A stretch of DNA of 64,000 bases from Irineochytrium annulatum (taxonomy: Eukaryota > Chytridiomycota > Chytridiomycetes > Chytridiales > Chytridiaceae), in NCBI GenBank assembly GCA_027600665.1, contig JADGJL010000007.1, positions 1 to 64,000 on the forward strand, given 5' to 3'. The notes beneath the pieces are model-generated. The model was given only the letters and a program-made list of their open reading frames with translations, searched no databases and was not told the origin of the DNA. A program made the position numbers and the translations under genes. Positions 18,245-28,405 of this stretch are shown here, piece by piece; the stretch's first letter is position 1, and every line of letters starts with the position of its first letter.

Positions 18245-19720
18245 TTATAATCGTTCAAGAATTTTATGTGTCAGCATTTCGGAAGTATAGTGATTAAAGA
18301 AATCACTTATTTTTAGATTCACTTTGAATTGTTCTCGTATTCTTTTTTTGAACTTTACCAAGAGTGTCGAATCCATACCGAGATCAAAAAAGCTCTCTTC
18401 TGCATGTACAGTCTGTTCATTCAGCAATGTGCATACCATCCCGGATACCTCTTTGTATATAACTTCATAGTTATCTTCTCTTAAGATAACGTTTGGAGAA
18501 GCGTTATCTCCATCTGTCTTAGTTTCATCTTTCAAACGTAACATTTGATCCAGCCCTATTTCCGTATCAGCGTATAATGCATGGACATTACGACTAAAAA
18601 TAGATAACAGTTGTTCCATGTCTTCCGAACTATATTCGCTGGATATCATTGTTATATGAAGTTCATTCAGTTGTTTATATATCGAGAAGTGAAGACCATA
18701 TTTTTCATCGCGATATGTCTCGATTTCATGGAGTGTTATTGCATGCTCATGACTAAGCGTAGTCTCGATCAGACTTCCTGATTTGTAGTCAAATATGATA
18801 TCCCGAAAAATGTTCATACATTTCATGGACTCCCGATATCTCACAGCATCATAATGGCTGCTCGTTGTCAGATCCTTGAATATCTGTTGTTGAACTTCTG
18901 CAGTGAGTTGCTCCACGCTTGAATAATTCTGTGTATCAAACCTCTTATGAAAAGGAACTAACTGAACAAAGTTTCCAAGTGCTCTAAAATTGGTCTGATT
19001 TCTACCCAGATACGGATAAGCCAGATACACGGAGTTATGGTTCAGCCAGCCGGCTACACTGATTGCAAAAGCAGTCAGACATAGAGAGAAATCCGTGTAT
19101 TTGTGTTTGACCATACTCCCCAGTTTCACAGTTTCACTTCGATAGTTCACATGCTCAATCTGTTTGTTGAGCAACCGAGATTTAAATCCTTCATATTCTC
19201 CAAAATCAACTGTATTACGCTGTGAGTTAATATTAGAATCCGTATGTTCTTCCACCGAACTGCATTGGAAGGCCAATGGCTCATCCGAGAGATATGCTGC
19301 AATTACATCTTGCAAAAAAAGATTAATACTTAAGCCATCAAGTAATGCATGATGTACATTAACAAAAAGGTAATCATTGGTTTCATCAGCCACCTTACAT
19401 AATACAATTTTGACTAACTCTTTATCTTCCACCGATATCAAGTGAGCATCGAGCATTGCTTGAGGTTCAAACTTAGACTGTGAGCAAATTTCAATTGTAG
19501 GTACTTCTGCCGTGATCCATCTCTCAATGTCAGAAGCAATTCGATAGGAAGTCCGGAAAATATCAAATTGTTCAAAGTATAATGTAAGCAGATTATACAT
19601 TTTGGCAACATTGAGCCCTTCCCCAAACTTCACAATCATGGGAATATTGTAAGCCGTAGGATTCAGTAAACTGCTATTAATAATTCTTTTTTCACTATCA
19701 CTAGCCGGCTTTGACATCAT
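18245..19720 (-). CDS. NRPS C-PCP didomain
   Basis: A condensation domain with an intact HHALLDG motif (His123, His124, Asp128) is followed by a carrier domain with Ser451 in DLGMDS. There is no adenylation domain between them, so the PCP must be loaded in trans, by one of the two A proteins or through an acyl transfer. The start (ATG ATG after GGAGAG) overlaps the stop of the upstream A-PCP gene by 20 bp. Position between the NRPS genes and the PKS genes suggests it hands a peptidyl or aminoacyl group to the PKS part. Confidence 0.9.
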   Translation of the reverse strand: MMSKPASDSEKRIINSSLLNPTAYNIPMIVKFGEGLNVAKMYNLLTLYFEQFDIFRTSYRIASDIERWITAEVPTIEICSQSKFEPQAMLDAHLISVEDKELVKIVLCKVADETNDYLFVNVHHALLDGLSINLFLQDVIAAYLSDEPLAFQCSSVEEHTDSNINSQRNTVDFGEYEGFKSRLLNKQIEHVNYRSETVKLGSMVKHKYTDFSLCLTAFAISVAGWLNHNSVYLAYPYLGRNQTNFRALGNFVQLVPFHKRFDTQNYSSVEQLTAEVQQQIFKDLTTSSHYDAVRYRESMKCMNIFRDIIFDYKSGSLIETTLSHEHAITLHEIETYRDEKYGLHFSIYKQLNELHITMISSEYSSEDMEQLLSIFSRNVHALYADTEIGLDQMLRLKDETKTDGDNASPNVILREDNYEVIYKEVSGMVCTLLNEQTVHAEESFFDLGMDSTLLVKFKKRIREQFKVNLKISDFFNHYTSEMLTHKILERL

Positions 19721-21308
19721 TCACAATCTCTCCTAAGGTGCGTGTAAATAGCATATCCAGATCTATCGGATAACCCTCTCCTCCTAATTTCCAGATGACT
19801 TCCATTGCTTTAATAGAGTCACCACCCAGCTCCAAAAAAGTCTTACTCATGATTAGCTCACTTTGGAGTACACTTGTCATTACTTCTGCAACCTTGTTTA
19901 CACTATTGGACTCCTGATCTTTATGTCGGTTCATTGCTTGCATGTCTGTTTTACCATTGTTATTCATCGGGATTTTTCCCACCACCTTAACTGTTGGTAT
20001 CATATAATCTGGCAGTATATTGCGAAGATGCTGACGGAATGGTTCGAGTTCGATCATATCCGTTACAAACAGGTACAGCCGTGTACCATCGTAATGAGCC
20101 AAACACTCTTTATTTAGGCCATAGTTGTATGCACAACGTTCAATCTCGCCAAGTTCAATCCGATATCCAGAGACTTTAACCTGCCGATCTGCTCGCTCGA
20201 CATAGTTCAATTCCCCTCCAGCACTCTCATAAACAACATCGCCTGTCCGATAATAGCGTTGCCCCTCCCAGTACGCAAACGCCTTTTGGTTCGCTTGATC
20301 GTTGTCGATGTAACCTCTCATCAAACCTGAGTCAGATAACAATAATTGTCCTTGTTCTCCACGGTTAACCGGTATGCCACTTTCATCCAGGATGAGAGAA
20401 TTTCCCTGGTCAAACATCTTCCCAATCGGAATCTCTGTTTCATCCCCAATTACCTTATATCGGGTGGCAAAGACTGTAGTCTCCGTTGGGCCATACACAT
20501 TGTACACATTGCAATATTGCGCCGCTTCATGCAGATGTTTGATGGAAGCACGTTCACCCCCCGTTAAGATGAGTTGCAACTTGCTCAAGTCCTCCACACA
20601 TTCTTCAACATATAGATTAAACAATCGTGTTGTCAGAAATACCGTATCGATCTCTTCCAAAATCTCTGGGAGGATATCAAAGTCTAGACTATCATCCTTA
20701 CTTACCATTCTAAGTGTCATCCCATTCAGCAATCCGCCAAAAATTTCGTAGACGGATGCATCGAATTCAAGAGGAGCAAATTGACCAATTACATTGCCTT
20801 CGTAGAATTCATTTTGTCTCACAATTTTTTCAATAGATCGATCTTCAATAGCTACAGCCTTAGGCTCGCCAGTTGATCCAGAAGTGAAGATAATGTATAA
20901 AAGACTGTTAGCTTGGCGAGAAGCTTGCTGTACCCCCAATACGTCTTGTACCACATTTTGAACGGCACACTCTTGCTTCTCTATTTCATTAAGACTACGA
21001 AGTACGACTTTGCCATTCACTTTAGTACGCATTTTATTTTTGCGATGATTCGGATAGTCTTGTGGAATGACGCAATATGCAGCCCCCGCTCGGACAACTC
21101 CAAGCATGAGAATGATCGCCTCCAACTTATCCTCCGCCTCAATAGTTACCACATCTTCATTGGCTATTTTTTGCCACATTAAATGTTCTGCTACCCTGGC
21201 TGTCAGTATATCCAATTGACCATACGTCAGCGTCTTTGAGGAATCCTTAATCGCAATTTTCTCCTTATGCGTATTGAAACTCCACTCTAATTTTTCTAAT
21301 ACATTCAA
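19701..21308 (-). CDS. NRPS A-PCP didomain
   Basis: An adenylation domain (about 1-440) has FTSGSTGEPKA, FDASVYEIFGG, YGPTETTVFATRY, YRTGD, ERADRQVKVSGYRIELGEIE and NNNGKTD with the catalytic Lys. A carrier domain follows with Ser in LGGDSI. The specificity code I read against GrsA is D-A-Y-T-I-T-V-V-F-K. Asp at the first place indicates an alpha-amino acid; the rest suggests a hydrophobic or aromatic side chain, without a firm match. The start codon is TTG, seven bases after AAAGGGGG. It has no C domain and must work with the stand-alone C proteins next to it. Confidence 0.92.
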   Translation of the reverse strand: MNVLEKLEWSFNTHKEKIAIKDSSKTLTYGQLDILTARVAEHLMWQKIANEDVVTIEAEDKLEAIILMLGVVRAGAAYCVIPQDYPNHRKNKMRTKVNGKVVLRSLNEIEKQECAVQNVVQDVLGVQQASRQANSLLYIIFTSGSTGEPKAVAIEDRSIEKIVRQNEFYEGNVIGQFAPLEFDASVYEIFGGLLNGMTLRMVSKDDSLDFDILPEILEEIDTVFLTTRLFNLYVEECVEDLSKLQLILTGGERASIKHLHEAAQYCNVYNVYGPTETTVFATRYKVIGDETEIPIGKMFDQGNSLILDESGIPVNRGEQGQLLLSDSGLMRGYIDNDQANQKAFAYWEGQRYYRTGDVVYESAGGELNYVERADRQVKVSGYRIELGEIERCAYNYGLNKECLAHYDGTRLYLFVTDMIELEPFRQHLRNILPDYMIPTVKVVGKIPMNNNGKTDMQAMNRHKDQESNSVNKVAEVMTSVLQSELIMSKTFLELGGDSIKAMEVIWKLGGEGYPIDLDMLFTRTLGEIVNDVKAG

Positions 21309-21322
21309 CAGAAATCCCCCTT

Positions 21323-22462
21323 TCAGACAAGACAGTTTTTCAGCGTTGTATCCATTAGATCTAACATAAATCGAATTTGCTCTTCACTGTATTGGCTTGG
21401 ATTATATTCAATTTCGATCTGTGCGTTACCATTCACTAGAAAAACACGGATGTATAGTTCAAATTTGTTTAAGTTATCCGCAGGAATATATTGAAAGTAT
21501 CTGAACATATCTTCTTCATAGGAATAGACAACTGGATGATCCATGTTACATCGTGTTGGTGGTTCCATGCTCCGCTCTGCAAACGCACTGAGATTATCCA
21601 AAGAGATCTGTTTGATCGTTGCTAAAATGTCGCGTCCCCTAACAATTCTTCGGGACTGCATCTGTACAAAACAACCAATCTCATGAAATGCTCCCATACT
21701 CATACGCCAATTACCTATAGTTCCATACACGCTGCCTGTGCAAGTCTGTTCTAATACCGATTCCCATAATCCTTGAAAAACTGAATTTCTGGTTACTTTC
21801 AACAAGGTTGAAATTTTCTCAATATGTTGAAATTGTTCAGGTTTCAATTGTTTTATTAGACGTTCCAAATGACCTTTTTTAGTTGTTACATGCATATTTT
21901 GTCCAGATAGCCTTAAGAATTCTTCCTTAGTAAAAGAAGACTTGTTGGTTTGTAACTCATTAATTCGTTGGTAAAAACCAAAGTCGCTATCTGGTGAATT
22001 CCGAGATCGCCCTGCAAGGTGATCCATAAACATAGATTCAAAGTTTCGAATTCCCCATCCGTCAATACAGATATGGTGAAATTCAATTAGTAAATACATC
22101 TTTTGTTTGTACTCTGCGAATTGAGTTCTCCAGGGATATTCTTTGGTAAGATCGATCATTTCTTTCCTTTGCTTCAAATAAATTTCGGGATGTTCATCTA
22201 AATAGATCTGCGGAATTTCAAATTGATGTGGATCCAGGCGGTGATAAACTTGATTAAACATTCGGTGCTCCGCATCATAGGTATACCGGGTCTGTAAGGT
22301 TTGACACTCCTGTATTGTTATTAAAAGAGCAGTGCAGACCTCCTTAAGACTAACAGGTTCTGGAATTTCATAGATGAATGGCAAACGATACACAGGCAAT
22401 TGATTGCAGATAAACATTTTTCGTTGTATATATGTCAGTTCGCTAGATTGAAGAAGGTCCAT
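21323..22462 (-). CDS. Stand-alone NRPS condensation domain
   Basis: A single condensation-fold protein of 379 residues with intact HHICIDG motif (about 128-134). It has no carrier or adenylation part. Its start overlaps the end of the C-carrier-C gene by 20 bp and the next gene (A-PCP) follows after 14 bp. It may build the first amide or ester bond, for example N-acylation of the residue activated by the following A-PCP, or do a release step. Confidence 0.87.
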   Translation of the reverse strand: MDLLQSSELTYIQRKMFICNQLPVYRLPFIYEIPEPVSLKEVCTALLITIQECQTLQTRYTYDAEHRMFNQVYHRLDPHQFEIPQIYLDEHPEIYLKQRKEMIDLTKEYPWRTQFAEYKQKMYLLIEFHHICIDGWGIRNFESMFMDHLAGRSRNSPDSDFGFYQRINELQTNKSSFTKEEFLRLSGQNMHVTTKKGHLERLIKQLKPEQFQHIEKISTLLKVTRNSVFQGLWESVLEQTCTGSVYGTIGNWRMSMGAFHEIGCFVQMQSRRIVRGRDILATIKQISLDNLSAFAERSMEPPTRCNMDHPVVYSYEEDMFRYFQYIPADNLNKFELYIRVFLVNGNAQIEIEYNPSQYSEEQIRFMLDLMDTTLKNCLV

Positions 22463-25124
22463 CTGATGTTACCCCTCCTTCAATATCCATAGGAATTATC
22501 TGAAACTCCCTCAAAGCTCGCTCAAAAGTAACCATTATCCGTCTTTCTTCTTCTGAGTCATATACGTTACTATCGATATACACACTCAGTTGGGAATTTG
22601 AAAAACCTCTACGCAGCTGAACGAAAATTTGAAACTTGGATAATCCATCAAATTCAATCGTTTCATCAAATATAGATGAATCCTCAGGCTCTTCCCCTTC
22701 TTGCAGTGTTTGAAAAACAACACGAGGATAGGAGAGATTAAATCCATGTTCATTCAAATCCATTAAAGATACCGTTTGGTTCATTCTTGCAATATAAAGG
22801 CTGTTCTTCAGAATATCCGAATTCGTAGTAGAGAAGAACAAAGGTAAGACTCTGGCAAATGAACCAATGACCTGACTGGTTCGTGCTATAACACGCCCAT
22901 GATAGACAGCACCAATATATCCCTCTTCGTAATCAAAATACCTGGATAATGAATAATGGACTACGTTTAGTATCCTTAATTCTGTCTCTTCGAAATTCGG
23001 TATGCCTATATCCAGGTTCCAGTGATATGGATGAAAGTATCCACTACCAAGAGAAGATTTACCCGGATTGTGGAATTGTTTGTACGGAAGAAGACTTTCC
23101 CATTGCTTGAGGGCTATAGAGGTAGCATGACTGTACTCCTCTGCCAATGAAGCATATTGCGAATATACAGGTTTATGATTGTTATAACACTCTGTTATCT
23201 GATCTTTTAGGATTTGAATACCCATATGATCAATAAGTATATGATGAATATTGAAGTACAGATACATATCTCCTGTAGAATTCAAATGAACAAGTTTGAA
23301 GTCCCATAATTGTGAGTGAGGATGTATACGAAGTGTTTCTTGATCTCGCTGTAGATCGCTTAAATCTCCTACATCCACCCATTCAATATGTACCTGCTGC
23401 TGAGGCATTACTGAAGCTATAAACTGGCCATCCTGCATTTCAAATGAAGTGAAAAAAATATCATTTCCTTGAATAACCTGTTCAATAGCTTCCTTAACCC
23501 TTTCCATATGGCTGGCTGCCTGAGACGTTAGACGTAAAGCATAACTTACATTGTACATATCCGTATTTATGAAACGAAAACTATCAATAAAGATTGTTTT
23601 CAAAAAGCCAGGAAGATGATAATGATTAGGGTTAGTCGATTCTGGTCCATCCTCCCGTTCTGAAATGGACTTTTTACTGAGTTTTTGTTTCAATTCTTTA
23701 ATTGTAGAAGAAGTATAAATATCATGGTAAGACAATTGAACGTCATAGTACTCGTAGGCATCTGTAATGATCTGAGCAATCTCGAAAGAGGTGATATCCG
23801 TATCCAGTAGATGATCTTCTTCGTTATATCGCTCAAACAAAAGTTGGAGTGTAGAACTCCGCTGAGCTTTATCAGCACTAATAGTGGCGCTGTTTTTTGG
23901 CTCAACTTCACCTTTTTTGATACTTACTTCCTGCCCACTCATACTTAACTGCTCATCGAGATTAATACTATTCAATTCAAGTACCATCTCTCCCAAACAA
24001 TCACATACGCCCTTTACTAAGGTGTTATCGTAACGAAACTCCATATACAGACCGTCTTCATATTCATTGAATTGGGTATGGTTATCATATTTGTACAAAT
24101 AATCTCCCAAAACAAAGGTTGAGAACACTTCAGAATGGGCAATTGGATCTGACATTCGTGTATAAGAGACGACCAAGTCAAAACCCTTCACGCCAATAAG
24201 ATTCATATATTCCTCATAAGTTAATGCACTTGAAGATTCAATAGCCACAAAAAAATTCTTGAACAGAGCTTTGGCGTTATCCTTGTAACTAAGCTGTTCT
24301 GACAGTTGGAATGAATACGGAACAACATCTGTATAATTACCAATCTGATTTTGTTCTGTCTGATGATTCCGCCGTGATATAACTATCCCGAAACGGGATT
24401 GCCTACGCTCCGTTGCAAGAGCTATTGCATATAATATGACACCAAATTTGGTAATCCGGAGCTTTTGTGCCAATGATCCTATGGCTTCCCACACTTGTGA
24501 TGACAATTTGACTTTTCCATAAACGGGATCTTCCAATGGCTCATGAGCAGAGAAATGGGATATGGACTTAAAGGATTCGAAATAGTCATGGAGCATCGAT
24601 GAATCTTTTTTTCGAATTGTTAGGGACCTCTCTGGCATATCGTACAGACCAGCAGGAACAGAGAACTCACCATGAAGCACTGAATATTCCAATGCGGTCA
24701 TGAACTCGTTCATCGAATCGCCATCAAACACCAGATGATGGATAAGAAATTCAATTCTGCACTCCGCTTCATCTATATAGTATTTTGCCAACCCTTCTCC
24801 CTCAAAAACATCCAGTTTGACATCCTGAAGAGAAATATGACTTCTAAATGAATTAGGCGTGTTTAGCCTTGAACAAAAAGCATATTGGGACTCCTTCTGT
24901 ACAATGGTTAATCCTAAAGCTTTATGGCCTTCCATTACTCGTTCAATAGCATCAGCTATATTACAAGCCGCCCACTTAGAATCATATTTCACGGTGAAGA
25001 ATATATCGTAGTTCTTACGATGTTTCTCGGCATACAGAATTTTTTCGTGTAGAGATGATAGATTGGATAATTCGATGGTTTGCGCAACCTGAATGGTCAA
25101 GATAATCCGTCCTCCGATCTCCAT
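22443..25124 (-). CDS. NRPS C-(carrier)-C protein
   Basis: Two condensation-fold domains flank a small helical domain. The first (about 10-400) has an intact HHLVFDG. The middle part (about 420-490) is the size of a PCP and reads TDITSFEIA where LGxDSxxx is expected: the Ser may be kept but the preceding Asp is Thr and the Gly is lost. The second C domain (about 510-880) has HHILIDH, with His in place of the final Gly. It is the first biosynthetic gene after the exporter. The start is uncertain: ATG at 25124 has a weak ribosome site, and GGAGG lies 10 bases before an in-frame TTG at 25100. Confidence 0.85.
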   Translation of the reverse strand: MEIGGRIILTIQVAQTIELSNLSSLHEKILYAEKHRKNYDIFFTVKYDSKWAACNIADAIERVMEGHKALGLTIVQKESQYAFCSRLNTPNSFRSHISLQDVKLDVFEGEGLAKYYIDEAECRIEFLIHHLVFDGDSMNEFMTALEYSVLHGEFSVPAGLYDMPERSLTIRKKDSSMLHDYFESFKSISHFSAHEPLEDPVYGKVKLSSQVWEAIGSLAQKLRITKFGVILYAIALATERRQSRFGIVISRRNHQTEQNQIGNYTDVVPYSFQLSEQLSYKDNAKALFKNFFVAIESSSALTYEEYMNLIGVKGFDLVVSYTRMSDPIAHSEVFSTFVLGDYLYKYDNHTQFNEYEDGLYMEFRYDNTLVKGVCDCLGEMVLELNSINLDEQLSMSGQEVSIKKGEVEPKNSATISADKAQRSSTLQLLFERYNEEDHLLDTDITSFEIAQIITDAYEYYDVQLSYHDIYTSSTIKELKQKLSKKSISEREDGPESTNPNHYHLPGFLKTIFIDSFRFINTDMYNVSYALRLTSQAASHMERVKEAIEQVIQGNDIFFTSFEMQDGQFIASVMPQQQVHIEWVDVGDLSDLQRDQETLRIHPHSQLWDFKLVHLNSTGDMYLYFNIHHILIDHMGIQILKDQITECYNNHKPVYSQYASLAEEYSHATSIALKQWESLLPYKQFHNPGKSSLGSGYFHPYHWNLDIGIPNFEETELRILNVVHYSLSRYFDYEEGYIGAVYHGRVIARTSQVIGSFARVLPLFFSTTNSDILKNSLYIARMNQTVSLMDLNEHGFNLSYPRVVFQTLQEGEEPEDSSIFDETIEFDGLSKFQIFVQLRRGFSNSQLSVYIDSNVYDSEEERRIMVTFERALREFQIIPMDIEGGVTSDGPSSI

Positions 25125-25204
25125 CGTGTATCCCCGGCATCTCCCTTCATTCGAGGATGTACCGGGAAAACGAGGTTCTGCTATATTTTATACGCTGGAA
25201 GAGC

Positions 25205-26311
25205 TTAAATATCTTCCGTTCTCACTCTTGTCAGTAGTACAAAAATAATCGCAGCACAGACGAACAAACTGATAATATGCACTGTAATCATGCTACTGTT
25301 ACCTGTAAACCCACTGAACATCTCATTGTTCAACTCTGTAATCCAATGGGTAGGCAATACACTTGCAATCTTTTGCATACCTTCAGGCATAATTGAACTT
25401 GGCCAGAGTGTTCCGCCTAACATCGCCAGAGGAAGTGATACTACGGTAATAAGCAACCGCCCGGTAGACATTTTGGTTGTACGACTTACAAGCAGTAACC
25501 CAATACCTGCCGCAATCATATTGAGTAATCCATACGCCAACACGAGCAATAGAAGTTCTCCGAACGATAAAGACAGATCAATTTGGAAAACTCCGGTCAT
25601 CAGAGCAATCATAAGTATAAATTGTCCTACACCGATAACTGCAAACACACTTACGGTCTGCACATAGTAGCTCAATTTACTGCTCGCTGCCAGTAATAAA
25701 CGCTGGGTCGTGGTATGCACCTTATCACCAAGGAATAACAGTGTATTGGTCATTGTAAGGAACATAATGATAAACACAATCATATTGAATGAACTCGTTA
25801 ATACCACCGCATTAGGGTTTCCAAGAATCTTCTGTTCCACTTGTATTGGAGCTTTGGTTGCTGCAGCTTCTTTCATACCTGCGGTTAATGATTCTTCACT
25901 GGTGGCATTTTTGGCCAATGTTTTTAAAACAGAGAATACACTATTCAGTTTAATCTCCAACGAGTTTGAATTGAAATTCTGCTCATTCACGTAACTATTC
26001 ACCTTGAGCAGATCCGGATCATTAAATATGTCCTGAGTGCTTGAAGGGAATACAATTCCCAGATTGGTACTATGATGAATAGCATCATCTGCCGAAGCTG
26101 CTTGAGTAATGGTGACATTCTGCTTCTTCAGCATATCCGTGATATAAGAATTCACAGCTGAATCTTCTACATACATCGTAAGTGTGACCTTGGTTGCTTC
26201 CTCATATTGCGCTACTACAGAATACGTAAATACAACTGGCAACAACAAGATTAAGATAAAGGTAAGTTTTCGCTTGAAAATACGTCTTAAATACAGTTCG
26301 AATACCCGCAT
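25205..26311 (-). CDS. ABC-2 type transporter permease
   Basis: This 368-residue permease has one N-terminal helix, a large extracytoplasmic region (about 30-175) and a block of about five C-terminal helices, the ABC2_membrane_3 layout. An upstream ATG at 26350 is in frame, but the ATG at 26311 has a strong AAAGGAGG nine bases before it and starts right after the stop of the previous gene. With its paralogue and the ATPase it forms an exporter at the head of the biosynthetic operon, probably for the product or for self-resistance. Confidence 0.9.
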   Translation of the reverse strand: MRVFELYLRRIFKRKLTFILILLLPVVFTYSVVAQYEEATKVTLTMYVEDSAVNSYITDMLKKQNVTITQAASADDAIHHSTNLGIVFPSSTQDIFNDPDLLKVNSYVNEQNFNSNSLEIKLNSVFSVLKTLAKNATSEESLTAGMKEAAATKAPIQVEQKILGNPNAVVLTSSFNMIVFIIMFLTMTNTLLFLGDKVHTTTQRLLLAASSKLSYYVQTVSVFAVIGVGQFILMIALMTGVFQIDLSLSFGELLLLVLAYGLLNMIAAGIGLLLVSRTTKMSTGRLLITVVSLPLAMLGGTLWPSSIMPEGMQKIASVLPTHWITELNNEMFSGFTGNSSMITVHIISLFVCAAIIFVLLTRVRTEDI

Positions 26312-26312
26312 C

Positions 26313-27467
26313 TTATCGTGCCTCCTTTCTTGTGAGGGAGTATACTGCAATTAGAACAAAACCCATTGCAGCAATAAGGGCAGTAAATACAGGCATCAAA
26401 TCAATTACGCCTTGCCCAATATAATCGAACATTGGACGTTGGAACACTTCATTGATGCTTATGGAACTGAGCTCACCCATATCAAGTTTAACGAATCCGC
26501 CACCCACAAATGTCATAACCGGAATCAACAATGTCACTACACCATCCACTTGTTTGATTCGGCGTCCAATAACCCCCAAGAGCAAACCTAGAGCGTTAAA
26601 GAAAATTGAACCTGCGATAATGATGAAGAATACAAACATCATGTTGTCTCCATAGCTGACGTTGAAGAAGAGTTTTGCACAGAATACAATGACTGCGCCT
26701 TGAAGAATAGATATCGTACACCCTGTTAGAAACTGCCCCATAATTAATGCTGTTTTGGAAATTGGACTAACCAGATAACGATCTCCTAATGCTTCACTGT
26801 ACTCTTCCTGTACAAAGTTCATGGTATTAGCCAAACCATATACAAGAATCAGAACTAACATAGTCACGCCATAATAGCTCATCGCTGAAATATTGGAACC
26901 ACTCTCCGTGGAAGCCTCTGTTGCAGTTCCCGGAGCAACCAACATGTTACTATACTCATGTGAATATACGATATTCGGATTGCCCGCACTCGCAACTTCC
27001 ATTGCCAGGTAGCCATCACCATAGGCTGATAGGGCCAGGTCTGTAATATTAACTTTCTCAATATTATTATCCTTACCATACACCGTGATGTTACCGTTCT
27101 TATTTTTCTCATACTCACTTGTTAGATCTTTAGGCAGATATATATACTGTTCTACCTCTCCAGACTCCAACATCTTGAGCGCTTGTGTGCTACTAGAGCC
27201 TACCTTGACATTAAACATCTCTTTGTTGTCTTCACTACTAAGGAATGAAACAATATTTTTCCCAACATCTCCACTATCTTCATTGACCACAACTGTTGAA
27301 ATCTGAGATATGATAGTGGACTTTGTTTCCTTATCTCCTGTCTGAAACACACCAGACAATGCATTCCCCAGAATCATAATCAAAAGAAGCGGTAACAGGA
27401 TGTAATTGACAAATACGACAGGGTTCTGAAGCTTACGCTTCATACTCGTTGCAAATATCGTCCACAT
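26313..27467 (-). CDS. ABC-2 type transporter permease
   Basis: This 384-residue permease is a paralogue of the next gene: one N-terminal membrane helix, a soluble outside domain (about 40-185) and five to six C-terminal helices. It starts 4 bp after the ATPase stop and ends at the ribosome-binding site of the second permease. The two permeases probably form a heterodimer on a dimer of the ATPase. Confidence 0.9.
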   Translation of the reverse strand: MWTIFATSMKRKLQNPVVFVNYILLPLLLIMILGNALSGVFQTGDKETKSTIISQISTVVVNEDSGDVGKNIVSFLSSEDNKEMFNVKVGSSSTQALKMLESGEVEQYIYLPKDLTSEYEKNKNGNITVYGKDNNIEKVNITDLALSAYGDGYLAMEVASAGNPNIVYSHEYSNMLVAPGTATEASTESGSNISAMSYYGVTMLVLILVYGLANTMNFVQEEYSEALGDRYLVSPISKTALIMGQFLTGCTISILQGAVIVFCAKLFFNVSYGDNMMFVFFIIIAGSIFFNALGLLLGVIGRRIKQVDGVVTLLIPVMTFVGGGFVKLDMGELSSISINEVFQRPMFDYIGQGVIDLMPVFTALIAAMGFVLIAVYSLTRKEAR

Positions 27468-27471
27468 AGAT

Positions 27472-28389
27472 CTAATCCCTCAGATTCTTTCTTGTTAATT
27501 TGAAAAACACTTGTTCCAGATTAGGGGTAATATATTGAAAGCTTTTCACATCTTCGCCAAAAGAATCTTTGATCTGACTTATTGCATTCACGTCATTTTT
27601 AGGGACTCCCAACTCGACATTGTTGCCTTCTGCCAGTAATACAACATAATCCTCAAGCTGCTTGGTGTACGCCGTACTTTTACGTTGTAGCTCCAAACGG
27701 ATGATAGCCTGGTCTGTATGTTCCTGAATTACATCATTGAGCTTACCTTGGCAGAGCAATTGTCCATCATCGATAATTCCGACATGAGAGCAAATTCGTT
27801 CAACTTCCTCCATGTAGTGAGAAATATAGATAACGGTTGTTCCAAGTTGATTCAACTCTATAATGGCATCCAAAATTCGATTACGGGATTGTGGATCAAC
27901 ACCCACTGTTGGCTCATCCAGTATGATGACATCCGGGTTGTGGACAATACCACAAGCAATATTGAGTCTTCTTTTCATGCCACCCGAGAATTTTTTAGGT
28001 TTTTGTTTGCGTTCTTCCCACAGTCCAACAAATTCAAGGGCGAAACGAACCTGTTTCTTCAAACGCTCTCCCTTTAATCCGTACAGTTTACCGAAAAACA
28101 ATACATTCTCATAAGCAGATAGGTCATAAATCAAGGCCAAATCCTGTGGAACATAACCTACTCGTTTGTTTGTGCTTGCATTGAGATGTTCGTTAAACCA
28201 CTGAATTTTACCATTTTGAGGTTTATCCAGCCCAAGCATAACTCTGGTTAAAGTAGATTTCCCTGCCCCATTGGGACCAAGTAAGCCGTAAATCTGACGA
28301 TCTCCAACCGATAAGGATAATTGTTTTAGTACTGGTTTCTTTTTGTTATAACTGAATTGAATATTCTCTCCAGTAAATACCGTTTGCAT
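27472..28389 (-). CDS. ABC transporter ATP-binding protein
   Basis: A single nucleotide-binding domain with Walker A GPNGAGKST, signature FSGGMKRR, Walker B VIILDEP and the H-loop YISHYMEE, plus a C-terminal extension of about 80 residues as in drug and antibiotic exporters of the ABC-2 class (DrrA/BcrA type). It is the first gene of the operon, with AGGAGG before the ATG. Control of its promoter therefore sets expression of the whole biosynthetic pathway. Confidence 0.95.
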   Translation of the reverse strand: MQTVFTGENIQFSYNKKKPVLKQLSLSVGDRQIYGLLGPNGAGKSTLTRVMLGLDKPQNGKIQWFNEHLNASTNKRVGYVPQDLALIYDLSAYENVLFFGKLYGLKGERLKKQVRFALEFVGLWEERKQKPKKFSGGMKRRLNIACGIVHNPDVIILDEPTVGVDPQSRNRILDAIIELNQLGTTVIYISHYMEEVERICSHVGIIDDGQLLCQGKLNDVIQEHTDQAIIRLELQRKSTAYTKQLEDYVVLLAEGNNVELGVPKNDVNAISQIKDSFGEDVKSFQYITPNLEQVFFKLTRKNLRD

Positions 28390-28405
28390 ATTCGTTTACC
28401 TCCTA

